Assembly (NCBI GenBank): GCA_965112735.1
Contig: OZ218958.1
Location: 620,001 to 684,000, forward strand
Source: Phaeosaccion multiseriatum
Taxonomy: Eukaryota; Ochrophyta, other classes
Direction: 5' to 3'
Length of the DNA stretch: 64,000 nucleotides
This document shows positions 1 to 8,730 of the stretch, in pieces. The notes under the pieces were generated by a model. It was not told where the DNA came from and did not search any database. It worked only from the letters and a program-made list of their open reading frames with translations. The position numbers were made by a program, and so were the translations under genes. Every line of letters starts with the position of its first letter. The stretch's first letter is position 1.

Positions 1-657
1 GATCTTCTTCAGCGAGGCAGGCAGCTCCAAAGGGAGGTTAAAGTCCTGCCCCATCTGCACCTCCTCCACACCGCAAGGAAGGACCACGTGCTGATTGAAG
101 TGCGAGTGCCCGACAAATGTGATCTTCTTCAGCGAGGCAGGCAGCTCCAAAGGGAGGTTAAAGTGATCCCCCATCACCACCTCCTCCACACCGCAAGGAA
201 GGACCACGTGCTGATTGAACCTCCAGCCAAATGTGATCTTCTTCAGCGAGGCAGGCAGCTCCAAAGGGAGTCTAAAAGCCCAACCCATCTTCACCTCCTC
301 CACACCGCAAGGAAGGACCACGTTCCGATTGAACCATTCGCCAAATGTGATCTTCTTCAGCGAAGCGGGGAGATCCAGAGGGAGGTCAAAGTTTTTCCCC
401 ATCTCCACTTCCTCCACACCGCAAGGAAGGACCACGGGCTGATAGAACATTTCGCCAAATGTGATCTTCTTCAGCGAAGCGGGGAGACGCAAAGGGAAGT
501 CGAAATCCCGCCCCATCTGCACCTCCTCCACACCGCAAGGAAGGACCACGCGCTGATTGAAGCTTTCGCCAAATGTGATCTTCTTCAGCGAGGCAGGCAG
601 CTCCAGAGGGAGGTTGAAGACCCGCCCCATGTCCACCTCCTCCACGGTTCTTGGTAA
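1..657. repeat. 114/120-bp tandem coding repeat
   Basis: Six consecutive units begin with the same string (GATCTTCTTCAGCG at 1, 121, 235, 349, 463 and 577). Spacing is 120 bp once and 114 bp otherwise, always a multiple of three, so the minus-strand frame of the FNIP protein is kept. Each unit encodes two FNIP half-repeats (38 residues). The DNA similarity is much higher than the fold would require, which indicates recent unit duplication or conversion. Confidence 0.85.
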
Positions 658-1233
658 CGTGATGTTACCTTGGTTGAAATTGTCCGAGAAACACACACGC
701 TTGACCGATGCCGGTAACAGCGCCAACGCCTTCGTGACCAGAGCTTCGTCAGCGGAGGCCAGATCGAGACCATGAAAGTAGCTCCTGCTGGGGCCCAGGC
801 GCACAGCTGCAATGCCGAACGTGCGTCTCGGTTTGCCTACCCCCAGGCCTCCCTCTACCTCTCCGCTGCCAACAGCCCCCACCTCTGCCGCTAGAGATGG
901 TGATGCACGAGTGTGTTTCTCCTCTTCCCGCTGCTGCCACCGGAGGAGACCAAGCATATGCTGTTGGACAGGGGCGGGCACAGCAGAATTTAGCACGAGA
1001 GTGCGTGATGTCACCTCGTCGAGGGCCCGGCTGACACCCCAAAGTTCCTTGCTCCGCAGGATGGTATCGAGAACACCCCAGGCCGCTACAGTCTGGTTCC
1101 TGCTGTCCCCAGCTTGGACGGTGCACGCAGTAGAGGGACCAGCGGCGCCCTGCTGCTGGGGACTGTGAGATATCATCCTCCCCGCCTCTCCCGCCTCTCC
1201 CTGTTGCCGGCACTCCTGAGCGCGGCGTTTCAT
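1..1233 (-). CDS. FNIP/leucine-rich-repeat protein, 3' end missing
   Basis: Reading the minus strand from the ATG at 1233 gives 411 open codons to the window edge, with no stop, so the C terminus lies outside. Residues 1-160 are unique and Gln/Ala/Gly-rich. From about residue 165 the protein becomes a regular repeat, each half-unit carrying the cores LPASLKKITFG and FNQ.VVLPCGVEEV. This is the FNIP-repeat pattern (FN.P and LP.SL..L.FG), a leucine-rich-repeat class best known from Dictyostelium and large DNA viruses. At least twelve half-units are visible. FNIP repeats are generally taken as protein-binding scaffolds; no enzymatic domain is visible. The only in-frame ATG after the upstream stop near 1380 is at 1233, which fixes the start. 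The repeat class is fairly certain; the function is unknown. Confidence 0.72.
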   Translation of the reverse strand, partial: MKRRAQECRQQGEAGEAGRMISHSPQQQGAAGPSTACTVQAGDSRNQTVAAWGVLDTILRSKELWGVSRALDEVTSRTLVLNSAVPAPVQQHMLGLLRWQQREEEKHTRASPSLAAEVGAVGSGEVEGGLGVGKPRRTFGIAAVRLGPSRSYFHGLDLASADEALVTKALALLPASVKRVCFSDNFNQGNITLPRTVEEVDMGRVFNLPLELPASLKKITFGESFNQRVVLPCGVEEVQMGRDFDFPLRLPASLKKITFGEMFYQPVVLPCGVEEVEMGKNFDLPLDLPASLKKITFGEWFNRNVVLPCGVEEVKMGWAFRLPLELPASLKKITFGWRFNQHVVLPCGVEEVVMGDHFNLPLELPASLKKITFVGHSHFNQHVVLPCGVEEVQMGQDFNLPLELPASLKKI

Positions 1234-1418
1234 TGCTGTTCGCTTTCGGGGGAAAGAAAAAAAGGCGGGGGCCCGGTACTGAGAGCGATGATAGCTGACA
1301 GCACTCAGCGGCTGTAGAGGAGAAGTTGAGGTGCGGGAAGATGGCTCAAGTCCTGCGTATTCGCGTTCAAAGCTCCCTCACTGGATCCGTATTAACGCGA
1401 GCTTCCGAAGTAATTTTG
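1234..1418. other. Upstream flank of the FNIP gene, interrupted by the retroelement
   Basis: Short non-coding stretch between the FNIP start codon and the 5' LTR. It should hold the FNIP promoter. The retrotransposon inserted at its far end, about 185 bp upstream of the start codon, so it may affect expression. No clear TATA element was seen. Confidence 0.4.
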
Positions 1419-1666
1419 TGTGGTAGATTGTCCTGCCTGAGGGTTTCCGGTCACACATTCTGGGGTATAATAAGAATGTCGGTTTCCTAGGCACGCCCCG
1501 AGGGGGATCAACGGCTCTGGCGTTTCACCCTCCTCTTTGTGGGCACAAGCTTTGCATCAGCAAGTAGTAGAGATATATTATCAATACGGACACTGACGCC
1601 CCACCATAGGCGCAGCATATACTTAGTCCAAACCCCTTAACGTTTCTACTATCTTAGCTTAGCACA
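1419..1666 (+). repeat. 5' long terminal repeat
   Basis: 248 bp, matching 6965-7212 base for base on manual comparison (constant offset 5546). It is bounded by TG...CA with short inverted ends (TGT/ACA). Confidence 0.95.
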
Positions 1667-1733
1667 GAACTAGTTCTCGCTTTAGAAAAGCTTTGGAGAA
1701 GGATTTTCTCGGACCGATTGGAGGAGCGGCATC

Positions 1734-4700
1734 ATGGCGGTTCAAGGCATCATCATGAGGGACCCAACCCATTATCCGGAGATACGGACGCCTCTATCTG
1801 CGGAAGTCGTCAGCGAGTTCTTACTGCAGTACGATCAGTCCGCGCTCAGGGATAGGGACAAGCCGCTGGATATCCCCAGCATGGTGCAGCTCATCGACCC
1901 AGCCCATCGTTTTGGAATAGCCATCGCCAATCAAGTGTCGGAGGCTCAGCTCACGTCCAAGATGGTACGGGATTACTTGGAGAGGTGGTTGAAGAAGAAT
2001 CGCAGGGAGGACGTCAACGGAAATGCCACTCTCAACGAGATAATCAGGAAGATGGTACTCGTGTATGATCCGGACCCTCTCCAATTCAAGCACAATCTTC
2101 AGTACATGTGCCAGCAATACCTTCGCATGATCCACGAGTCAGCAGCAAGGAAGGAGTACCTGAACTTGAACCCCACCGATACGAATTTCCTTGGTCCGAA
2201 CGGAAAGCACGCTGCCAAAGGGATGCAGCGAGGCTTACTCACCATCATCAAGAATTATGACCCATGCATGGAGAAAATGCTGGTGGACGCGTTCAAAGAT
2301 GGACAGAAGGACTGGGGAGAGCATCACGGGGAGTGGATGGAGAAATTCGTCAGACACTTGTGCCAGTGGGCCACCATGAGAGCGGCAGCACGGCGTATCG
2401 GCGGTAAGGCCGAACATTTCCTTCCCGGACTCAAGGGTGACCAAGGGGCATCTGGAGGCGGCGGGGGAGGCGGTGGTGGGCAAGGCAAAGGTGCAGGCGG
2501 CAAGCGCAAGTGGCAGCAGGAGCAGCAGCCAAAGCGTACGGGTGCAGAGACCTCCTCGAAGGAGACAGCAGCGGGCAAAGAGACAGCCAGCAACCCATTG
2601 AAGAAGGCCCGTACTCCGAAGTGCTGGGCCTGCGACAAGCCGCATCGGATTGACGACTGCCCTACAACCACTGCCGAAGACAAGAAACGCATCAAGGCAG
2701 AGAAACAGAAGGCATGGGAGCAGAGGAAGGCTGAGGCGAAGAAACCGGGGGTGACGTCCGTCTCATCTTCTTCGGCTGCGGCAGGTGTTTCTTTGCCAGG
2801 GCCAGTTGCTATGGACCTCACGGGAGACCGCATGAGCGTGGTTCTCGTGAATGACACGACTCCGGAGGTGCGGATGTCGGCGCAAGCCCTGTTTGACAGC
2901 GGATGCGATGTGGGTATGGTCATGGGTGGTGACCTGGCTCGCACGTGGGTCGGAAAGGGTGGTGGCGTACTAGAGGCCTGTGAGCCTTCGGAGTGCGTCA
3001 CTGCTGCTGGACCTGTGACTGCCAACGAAGTGTTGTGCGGCAGTCACCTTGAGATAGAGCTGAGTCATGGAAGCGTGAGTACAGCGCAGCTGGACAAGGA
3101 GTTCAGATCCATGTTGGTTCTTGAGAGCTTGGGCAGCAGACTGATTCTGGGCCGGCCTTTGCATAAGGCACTGGGCTTGGAGTCTTTGACTGAGCAGTTG
3201 CACAGAGTGCACGAGAAACGGTCGGAGGAGACCCTGCAGAGGGAGCGTGACGACGCTTCCCCTGCGACAGGGGCTGCCCCGACTAAGCAGCAGAGTGTTG
3301 AGAAGAGCGTGTGTTCTATGGGCGTTGAGACCATCCAAGACTATGCTGATTTTGAGGCAAGCAACTTCCCCGTGCAAGTATTGGGGGTAGGAGCGCAGGA
3401 GGTTGCGGCCGAGAGCCCCCCTCCTGTCGCCAGTGCAGAGGCACCAGAGGTTAGCGCCATTGGCGGCCAACCGCTTAATAGTAAAGACCGTGAAGAGTGT
3501 GAAGGTGTACCGGATACTATTCAAGGGCCATCAGAGGGAGTTCCCCCTTCTGAGGCACGCCGTAGAGAGGTGCTAGGTCCCATTGTGGACAAAGCAATCA
3601 CTGATCATGATTTCCCTGCGGAGCTGAGAGAGCCAATGATGGAAGCTCTCTTAGAGTTCGACGTGTGGCGGGAAGAGTTGCTCTTTAGCGACGGCCCCGC
3701 TAACGTAGAGCCAATGGAGGTGACGTTTACCAATAAGGTACCGAGCTCCCGTCTCCCCATAAGGCAACAAGGCGCAAAGGGTGCTTTTGTAAATGACTTT
3801 TGCAACAAGTTGATAGACAAAGGCCTGGGTTATAGCAACCCGCAGAGCGCTCATGGCAGCCCGGCGTTTGCAGTGGGCAAACCCGGCAAGCCAGGCAAGT
3901 ACCGTATCGTCTGCGACTTTCGCGAAGTCAATGAAAAGGTACAGAAGGTCGATTTTGGGATGATGAACATTGAAGACGCCGTAGCCTCCATGTTGGGTTG
4001 CCTATGGTTCATCGAGATAGATGGGGTTGACATGTATTGGCAATTCCCACTAGGCAAGTTGAGCCAAGTTGCTCACACCTATATATTCCCAAATGGCAAA
4101 GTGACGCCAACTCGAGTACCCCAGGGGGCTAAGAACTCGGGCGCTTACGTCCAAGGCCAGATGACCCACCTCTTTCGCAAAGAGTTGTGCAAGACCCACG
4201 CCGTCTACATTGACAACGTAGCGTACTGGGCAAAGGTGGGAGAGGAGATGGTGAGTCTCACTCGATTGACGATGAAGCGCCTCCACAGTGCCAACATCAA
4301 GATAGGATTGAACTCGTTCCGTTTCGGTAGCGAGCTCAAGTTCCTTGGCCGCGTGCACGACCGACGCGGCACACGACATGACCCCGCCAGAGTGCAGGGC
4401 CTGACCAGTCTCGCGGCCCCAGAGACGGCTGGAGATTTGATGACTTTCCTCTGCAGCCTGCAGTGGTTTCATCGATACATCAAGGACTTCGCTAAGCTAG
4501 TGGGTCCTTTGAACGCGCTGTTGAACAAAGCCCTCGGGCAGGCTAACGCTAAGCCTCATCAGCACAAGCGCTCCAAGGCAGTGGCCAAGACGATTCCATT
4601 GGCTTCTGTGGGGTGGGACACAGAGCACGACGACGCTTTCTTCCAGATCAAGCGCGTTCTTGCACAGAACACGGTGCTGTCGCACCCAGACCCAACCAAA

Positions 4701-6920
4701 CTGGCACTGGTATTCCCAGATGCTAGTGACCTCTACTGGGGATGTATGATTACATACATAGACCCCAAAGAGCTGTGCCTTCCGGTACATGAGATGAACC
4801 ACATCCCGGTGGCCTTCGGCTCAGGCGCCTTTGAAGGCGCAGAGCTGAGGCGTGCCACCATCGACAAGGAAGGAGACGCGACACTCCGAGGCTTGATCCA
4901 GAACGAGTACGCTTTGGTCGGGGCACAGAAAGTGCACATCTTTTGCGACCATCGCAACTTGGCGGTCATGATGAGCAACGACAGCAAGTACCCTGGCATG
5001 ACTAAGCCTATGAGGGACAGGCTGCAGCGTCAGGCCGTGCGCCTTCAGAGCTTTGACTATGTCATTGTCCACTTCCCTGGTCATCTCCATGATTGGGCCG
5101 ACCCCATTAGCAGGCGGTACACGCACCCGGTGAGCCTCACCCCTAGTGTGCTCGCCTTGGGCAAGTTTGGGCCCATGCAAGTGTTTGACACTATGTGTGA
5201 CGACTTCACTTGGCCCTCCACAACTGAGATTGCCAGTCTGCAGGCCGACGCTCTTCAGGAGCTCCAGCAGGCTAGCAAGGAGGTGGGAGAGAACGGGCGC
5301 CGCCTGCTCCTCTCATCAGTTGGCGACGACGGGTTGATTCGAGCGTGCCATCCGACGAGCAACCCCGCTGACAGCACCCGCATTTGGATTCCCTCGGTGG
5401 GAGCCAAGGCGGAAGACATGCACCTGAGGCTGTGTGTGACTGGCCATCAGGGTATGATGGGCCATCAGGGAGAGACAAACACCCTGAGTGCTCTTAAGGA
5501 GAAGTTCATCTGGCAGTCGCTAGACAAGGACGTGCGCAGCCTCGTTCAGAACTGTCTCCACTGCCTCACCAACGGCAAGGGCGAGAGAGTGCCTCGCCCC
5601 CTGCTAGCTCAATGGCACGCCACTGGACCCCAGCAACTCATCTGGTTTGACTTCGTCAAGATTGGCGATGGAGTCATATGGGCAGAGTCCCCAGAAGGGT
5701 TCATGAAGCTTCAGGTCAAGCAAGTGCTGTGCATCTTTGATGATTCTTCATCATTGTCAATGTATGAGCCATGTTTGGAAGCTACTGCACGAGTGTGTGC
5801 ACGCGGTCTGTTGCGCTGGTTCGCACAGCATGGCGTAGTGCCCAGGTGGCAGAGTGACCGAGGCAGTCATTTCCTAAATGAGGTGATACGTGAGTTAAGT
5901 CAGCTCTTGCGGTGCAACCACCACTTTGTGGTGGCACACAACCCATACAGTCGAGGATTGGGCGAGCGTGGTGTACAGATACTGCAGAAGATCATGAGAT
6001 CAATGATGTCTGAACTACGGCAGCCGCCCGAGACATGGCCGCAGCTACTGCCAGTGATGGAGGCTGTTGAGAACAGCTCCAACAAGAGCAGTCGGTCTAA
6101 CTTGTCTCCCATCCAGCTGCACAGTGGTCACGTACCACAGCGGCCTCTCGACACGATTTCGATCCACGACGCGGATCGGATGCAAAAGGTTCGGCTACTG
6201 CAGCTGACCCCGGCGCAGAGAGACACCCTTGCGACACAACTCCATCAGAGGAAGGAGGGGCAGCGTGCCGAGGCGGCGCGCCAACTGACTACCCTCCGCG
6301 ATCACAAGCGCGATGGCATCAACCAGAGGTTGATGAGTGGCAGACGTGGTGCAGAGCATCGTCAGGACTTGGCCAGAGCTAAGCAGCTCAACAGCGAGAC
6401 GCTGTTTCAGGTCGGAGTCTACGTACTCGTTGCAACAGTAGGGCCTACAAGCAAGATACTAGGCAAGTGGCATGGGCCCTGCCGAGTGCTTGAAGCCCTT
6501 GAGCAACACGTGTACAAGGTGGAGGAGCTTGTGGGCAAGAAGCGTACCTATGAGGTACACATCAGCCGGCTCCGCTACTACTGCGGTGCTCACGTTAACG
6601 TCACTACCGACGTACTTCAACAGATTTCGTATAACACCCAAGACTTTGTGGTGGAGGCCTTTGAAGGCCTCGTTAAGCACGCAGATGCTTCATGGCACGT
6701 CATTGTTAAGTGGCGTGGCTTTGACGCCCTCGAGAATAGCGAGGAGCCCATCGAGGCGCTGCACGAAGATACTCCACGTTTACTGGAGACCTACCTGCAG
6801 CACCATCAGGACAAGCAGTTGATCAGCGCAGTCCGAGCCTATCTGCGCAAGACTACGACGCGATCGGCTACTAAGCCGCCGCGCTCCGCGCGCACACGAA
6901 AGTGGACACAAACTAGATAG
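1734..6920 (+). CDS. Gag-Pol polyprotein of the Ty3/gypsy chromovirus
   Basis: Single 1728-residue frame, so Gag and Pol are not separated by a frameshift. Gag occupies roughly residues 1-300, with a Gly-rich linker and a zinc knuckle near residue 295 (C-x2-C-x3-H-x4-C, one residue shorter than the usual CCHC). The aspartic protease is near residue 385 (LFDSGCD). Reverse transcriptase follows, with YRIVCDFREVN and the polymerase motif near 824 reading YIDN rather than Y-x-D-D. RNase H has VFPDAS near 992 and CDHRNL near 1070. Integrase has an H2C2 zinc region at about 1231-1282, and catalytic Asp, Asp and Glu near 1303-1325 (WFDF, IFDD), 1373 (SDRGSHF) and 1409 (GERG). A chromodomain lies at about 1638-1690 (VIVKWRGFD...ENSEEP...LLETYL) and should guide integration to marked chromatin. 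The start is the first ATG after the LTR leader. Confidence 0.93.
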   Translation: MAVQGIIMRDPTHYPEIRTPLSAEVVSEFLLQYDQSALRDRDKPLDIPSMVQLIDPAHRFGIAIANQVSEAQLTSKMVRDYLERWLKKNRREDVNGNATLNEIIRKMVLVYDPDPLQFKHNLQYMCQQYLRMIHESAARKEYLNLNPTDTNFLGPNGKHAAKGMQRGLLTIIKNYDPCMEKMLVDAFKDGQKDWGEHHGEWMEKFVRHLCQWATMRAAARRIGGKAEHFLPGLKGDQGASGGGGGGGGGQGKGAGGKRKWQQEQQPKRTGAETSSKETAAGKETASNPLKKARTPKCWACDKPHRIDDCPTTTAEDKKRIKAEKQKAWEQRKAEAKKPGVTSVSSSSAAAGVSLPGPVAMDLTGDRMSVVLVNDTTPEVRMSAQALFDSGCDVGMVMGGDLARTWVGKGGGVLEACEPSECVTAAGPVTANEVLCGSHLEIELSHGSVSTAQLDKEFRSMLVLESLGSRLILGRPLHKALGLESLTEQLHRVHEKRSEETLQRERDDASPATGAAPTKQQSVEKSVCSMGVETIQDYADFEASNFPVQVLGVGAQEVAAESPPPVASAEAPEVSAIGGQPLNSKDREECEGVPDTIQGPSEGVPPSEARRREVLGPIVDKAITDHDFPAELREPMMEALLEFDVWREELLFSDGPANVEPMEVTFTNKVPSSRLPIRQQGAKGAFVNDFCNKLIDKGLGYSNPQSAHGSPAFAVGKPGKPGKYRIVCDFREVNEKVQKVDFGMMNIEDAVASMLGCLWFIEIDGVDMYWQFPLGKLSQVAHTYIFPNGKVTPTRVPQGAKNSGAYVQGQMTHLFRKELCKTHAVYIDNVAYWAKVGEEMVSLTRLTMKRLHSANIKIGLNSFRFGSELKFLGRVHDRRGTRHDPARVQGLTSLAAPETAGDLMTFLCSLQWFHRYIKDFAKLVGPLNALLNKALGQANAKPHQHKRSKAVAKTIPLASVGWDTEHDDAFFQIKRVLAQNTVLSHPDPTKLALVFPDASDLYWGCMITYIDPKELCLPVHEMNHIPVAFGSGAFEGAELRRATIDKEGDATLRGLIQNEYALVGAQKVHIFCDHRNLAVMMSNDSKYPGMTKPMRDRLQRQAVRLQSFDYVIVHFPGHLHDWADPISRRYTHPVSLTPSVLALGKFGPMQVFDTMCDDFTWPSTTEIASLQADALQELQQASKEVGENGRRLLLSSVGDDGLIRACHPTSNPADSTRIWIPSVGAKAEDMHLRLCVTGHQGMMGHQGETNTLSALKEKFIWQSLDKDVRSLVQNCLHCLTNGKGERVPRPLLAQWHATGPQQLIWFDFVKIGDGVIWAESPEGFMKLQVKQVLCIFDDSSSLSMYEPCLEATARVCARGLLRWFAQHGVVPRWQSDRGSHFLNEVIRELSQLLRCNHHFVVAHNPYSRGLGERGVQILQKIMRSMMSELRQPPETWPQLLPVMEAVENSSNKSSRSNLSPIQLHSGHVPQRPLDTISIHDADRMQKVRLLQLTPAQRDTLATQLHQRKEGQRAEAARQLTTLRDHKRDGINQRLMSGRRGAEHRQDLARAKQLNSETLFQVGVYVLVATVGPTSKILGKWHGPCRVLEALEQHVYKVEELVGKKRTYEVHISRLRYYCGAHVNVTTDVLQQISYNTQDFVVEAFEGLVKHADASWHVIVKWRGFDALENSEEPIEALHEDTPRLLETYLQHHQDKQLISAVRAYLRKTTTRSATKPPRSARTRKWTQTR

Positions 6921-6964
6921 ACACACTTACTTCCCAGTCGGCTCGAACTGTCGCTTGGGGGTAG

Positions 6965-7212
6965 TGTGGTAGATTGTCCTGCCTGAGGGTTTCCGGTCAC
7001 ACATTCTGGGGTATAATAAGAATGTCGGTTTCCTAGGCACGCCCCGAGGGGGATCAACGGCTCTGGCGTTTCACCCTCCTCTTTGTGGGCACAAGCTTTG
7101 CATCAGCAAGTAGTAGAGATATATTATCAATACGGACACTGACGCCCCACCATAGGCGCAGCATATACTTAGTCCAAACCCCTTAACGTTTCTACTATCT
7201 TAGCTTAGCACA
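6965..7212 (+). repeat. 3' long terminal repeat
   Basis: Second copy of the 248-bp LTR, followed by the target duplication TTTG. Its first ~75 bp recur as old relics in reverse orientation near 27759, 34132, 36705 and 39279. Confidence 0.95.
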
Positions 7213-7299
7213 TTTGTGATTATATTTGACACCCTTAAAGTGCCATCTATGGTTGTCTAAAAGTAACGCCTCACCACTGTTCGCCCCCCACATGTCGCC

Positions 7300-7770
7300 G
7301 CCCACGTGACGCCTAGCGGCCTAGGCCTATTTTGGAAAATTGCCCGGCCTAGCGAGGGCCGTAGGCCCTCGGCCTATTTATAGGCCGCTAGGCGGGGGCC
7401 GGAGGCCCGCGGCCTAGGGCAGACGCCAACTAGGCGCAGGTCCAGGGCGGGAATTTCCCCCTGGGCTGGCCCGGAACCCGCCCAAGTGTCGTCAGTTTTA
7501 AGCAAATGTATGCGATAAGTGAGGAGTAGAATTGGTTCGTGTTGTCTCTTTCCGCCTCGCTGGCCCTACGAGGAGTGCAGGCCTACAGGTGTGCTGCTAC
7601 CCACTGGCTGGGCGGCACCACGCACGCGCCCACGGTCACTGGGAGGCTGCCTAGAGGCGGGCTAGAGGCTGCCTAGAGGCGGGCTATAGGCCGCCTAGGG
7701 CTGAAAAGTGAGCGGCCTAGAGCGGCCTAGCGGCCCAGAGCCTAGGCCGCTAGGCGTGCACGGGGCCGAC
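7300..7770. repeat. GGCCTAG-rich palindromic repeat block
   Basis: Dense, overlapping copies of GGCCTAG/CTAGGCC and of the palindromes CCTAGG and AGGCCT. It includes a ~22-bp direct duplication (GGCTGCCTAGAGGCGGGCTA, twice at about 7645-7690). The same word reappears at 31093-31145 next to another small repeat element. It could be satellite-like or a non-autonomous element; no terminal repeats could be defined. Confidence 0.55.
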
Positions 7771-8032
7771 ACTGTGTCATCTTATCGAGGAGGGACGGCT
7801 GCAGCAGAAGCAGTAGCTGCTGAAAGGAGAGAGGAGAACGTGGAGCTAACATGTTTTAGAGCAAAAGAAGGAGAGTACAGACTTTGCCGAAGAAAGAGAC
7901 AGGATGAGCAGCGAGTGGCGCAAATGGAGCACCTCCAAGGGTGGCAAGCAAGATGTCAACGCACTCACTCACTACGGCCAATCATGGCTTTGACGGCGAC
8001 TCCTCCTTTCAGGATTTCAACATCTCTCTCCT

Positions 8033-8131
8033 GTCGACCCCTGACGCACTATCGCCCACATTCTCGGTAGCGGATAGCGGATCGGCTGGCGCCGGCGATA
8101 GCGGATTGCGGATAGTGCGTCAGGGGTCGAC
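8033..8131. repeat. Perfect 21-bp inverted repeat enclosing a 57-bp core
   Basis: 8033-8053 and 8111-8131 are exact reverse complements, each ending in the SalI-type word GTCGAC. The core repeats GATAGCGGAT and contains a CTGGCGCCGG-like palindrome. It can fold into a long hairpin and could be a foldback/MITE-type element; no target duplication is obvious. Confidence 0.8.
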
Positions 8132-8587
8132 TCTCCAAACGCTTCTCCAATTGCCTTAGCTAGGCATAGGGCTGTAAGACTTCAAAGCTCCTCCCACTGC
8201 CTCATGAGGCCACGAAGCTTCCTTCCGTGGCGGACACGGCGTTGATGAAGTTTCCCTCAGAGAGCCCCCCGTGTCCCCCTTCTCTCCCTCCCGCGGCTGC
8301 AGCTGATATCGCTGTAGTCCCGCTCCTCCTCTTGCTGCTGCCTCCTCCAAAGCCCCAACTCCTGCCGTGCTGCTGCTGCTGCTGCTGTTGCCGCTGTCTA
8401 GGCAAGTCCGATGACTGCACACCGCTACTCCACCCTGACATCCACTTGCTTGAGCCCCAGCCACCTATCCCTGAGCCTGACCCTGTGCGGCGGTGCTTCC
8501 CCTCGCCGCGCCCTCCTTTAGGTGTCCAGCTGCTCGGTCGCGTGGGGCGAGGAGGGCGGCTGTGGGGTGGGTGTATGCACGAGAGGA

Positions 8588-8622
<35 letters not shown>

Positions 8623-8730
8623 ATGTGAGATAAGCCATGAAGGCAACACACTCAACCAAACCCAGTCACACCTAGTCATACACACACACCACACACCCAA
8701 CACCCACCCACCCAAGACACCCAAGCACAC

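Larger units (their letters stand above)
1419..7212 (+). mobile_element. Full-length Ty3/gypsy chromovirus-like LTR retrotransposon
   Basis: The element is 5794 bp long. It is bounded by two 248-bp direct LTRs that start TGTGG and end GCACA, and by a 4-bp target-site duplication TTTG (1415-1418 and 7213-7216). Between the LTRs lies one uninterrupted gag-pol frame with a C-terminal chromodomain. The domain order protease, RT, RNase H, integrase, chromodomain is that of Ty3/gypsy chromoviruses. No difference between the two LTRs was found on reading them side by side, so insertion is recent. The base run just before the 3' LTR (TTGGGGGTAG) is the likely polypurine tract. Directly after the 5' LTR is GAACTAGTTC, a 10-bp palindrome rather than a classical TGG-starting tRNA primer site, so the priming mechanism is unclear. 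Confidence 0.95.
7213..8730. other. Repeat-rich non-coding stretch
   Basis: No supportable gene. Short open frames here (for example 7708-8070) show no family signature or codon bias. The stretch holds a GGCCTAG-rich block (7300-7770), a perfect inverted repeat (8033-8131), CTG triplets near 8371 and a (GTGC)n tract near 8590. The 3' end of the MFS gene on the minus strand lies at the right boundary. Confidence 0.5.
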
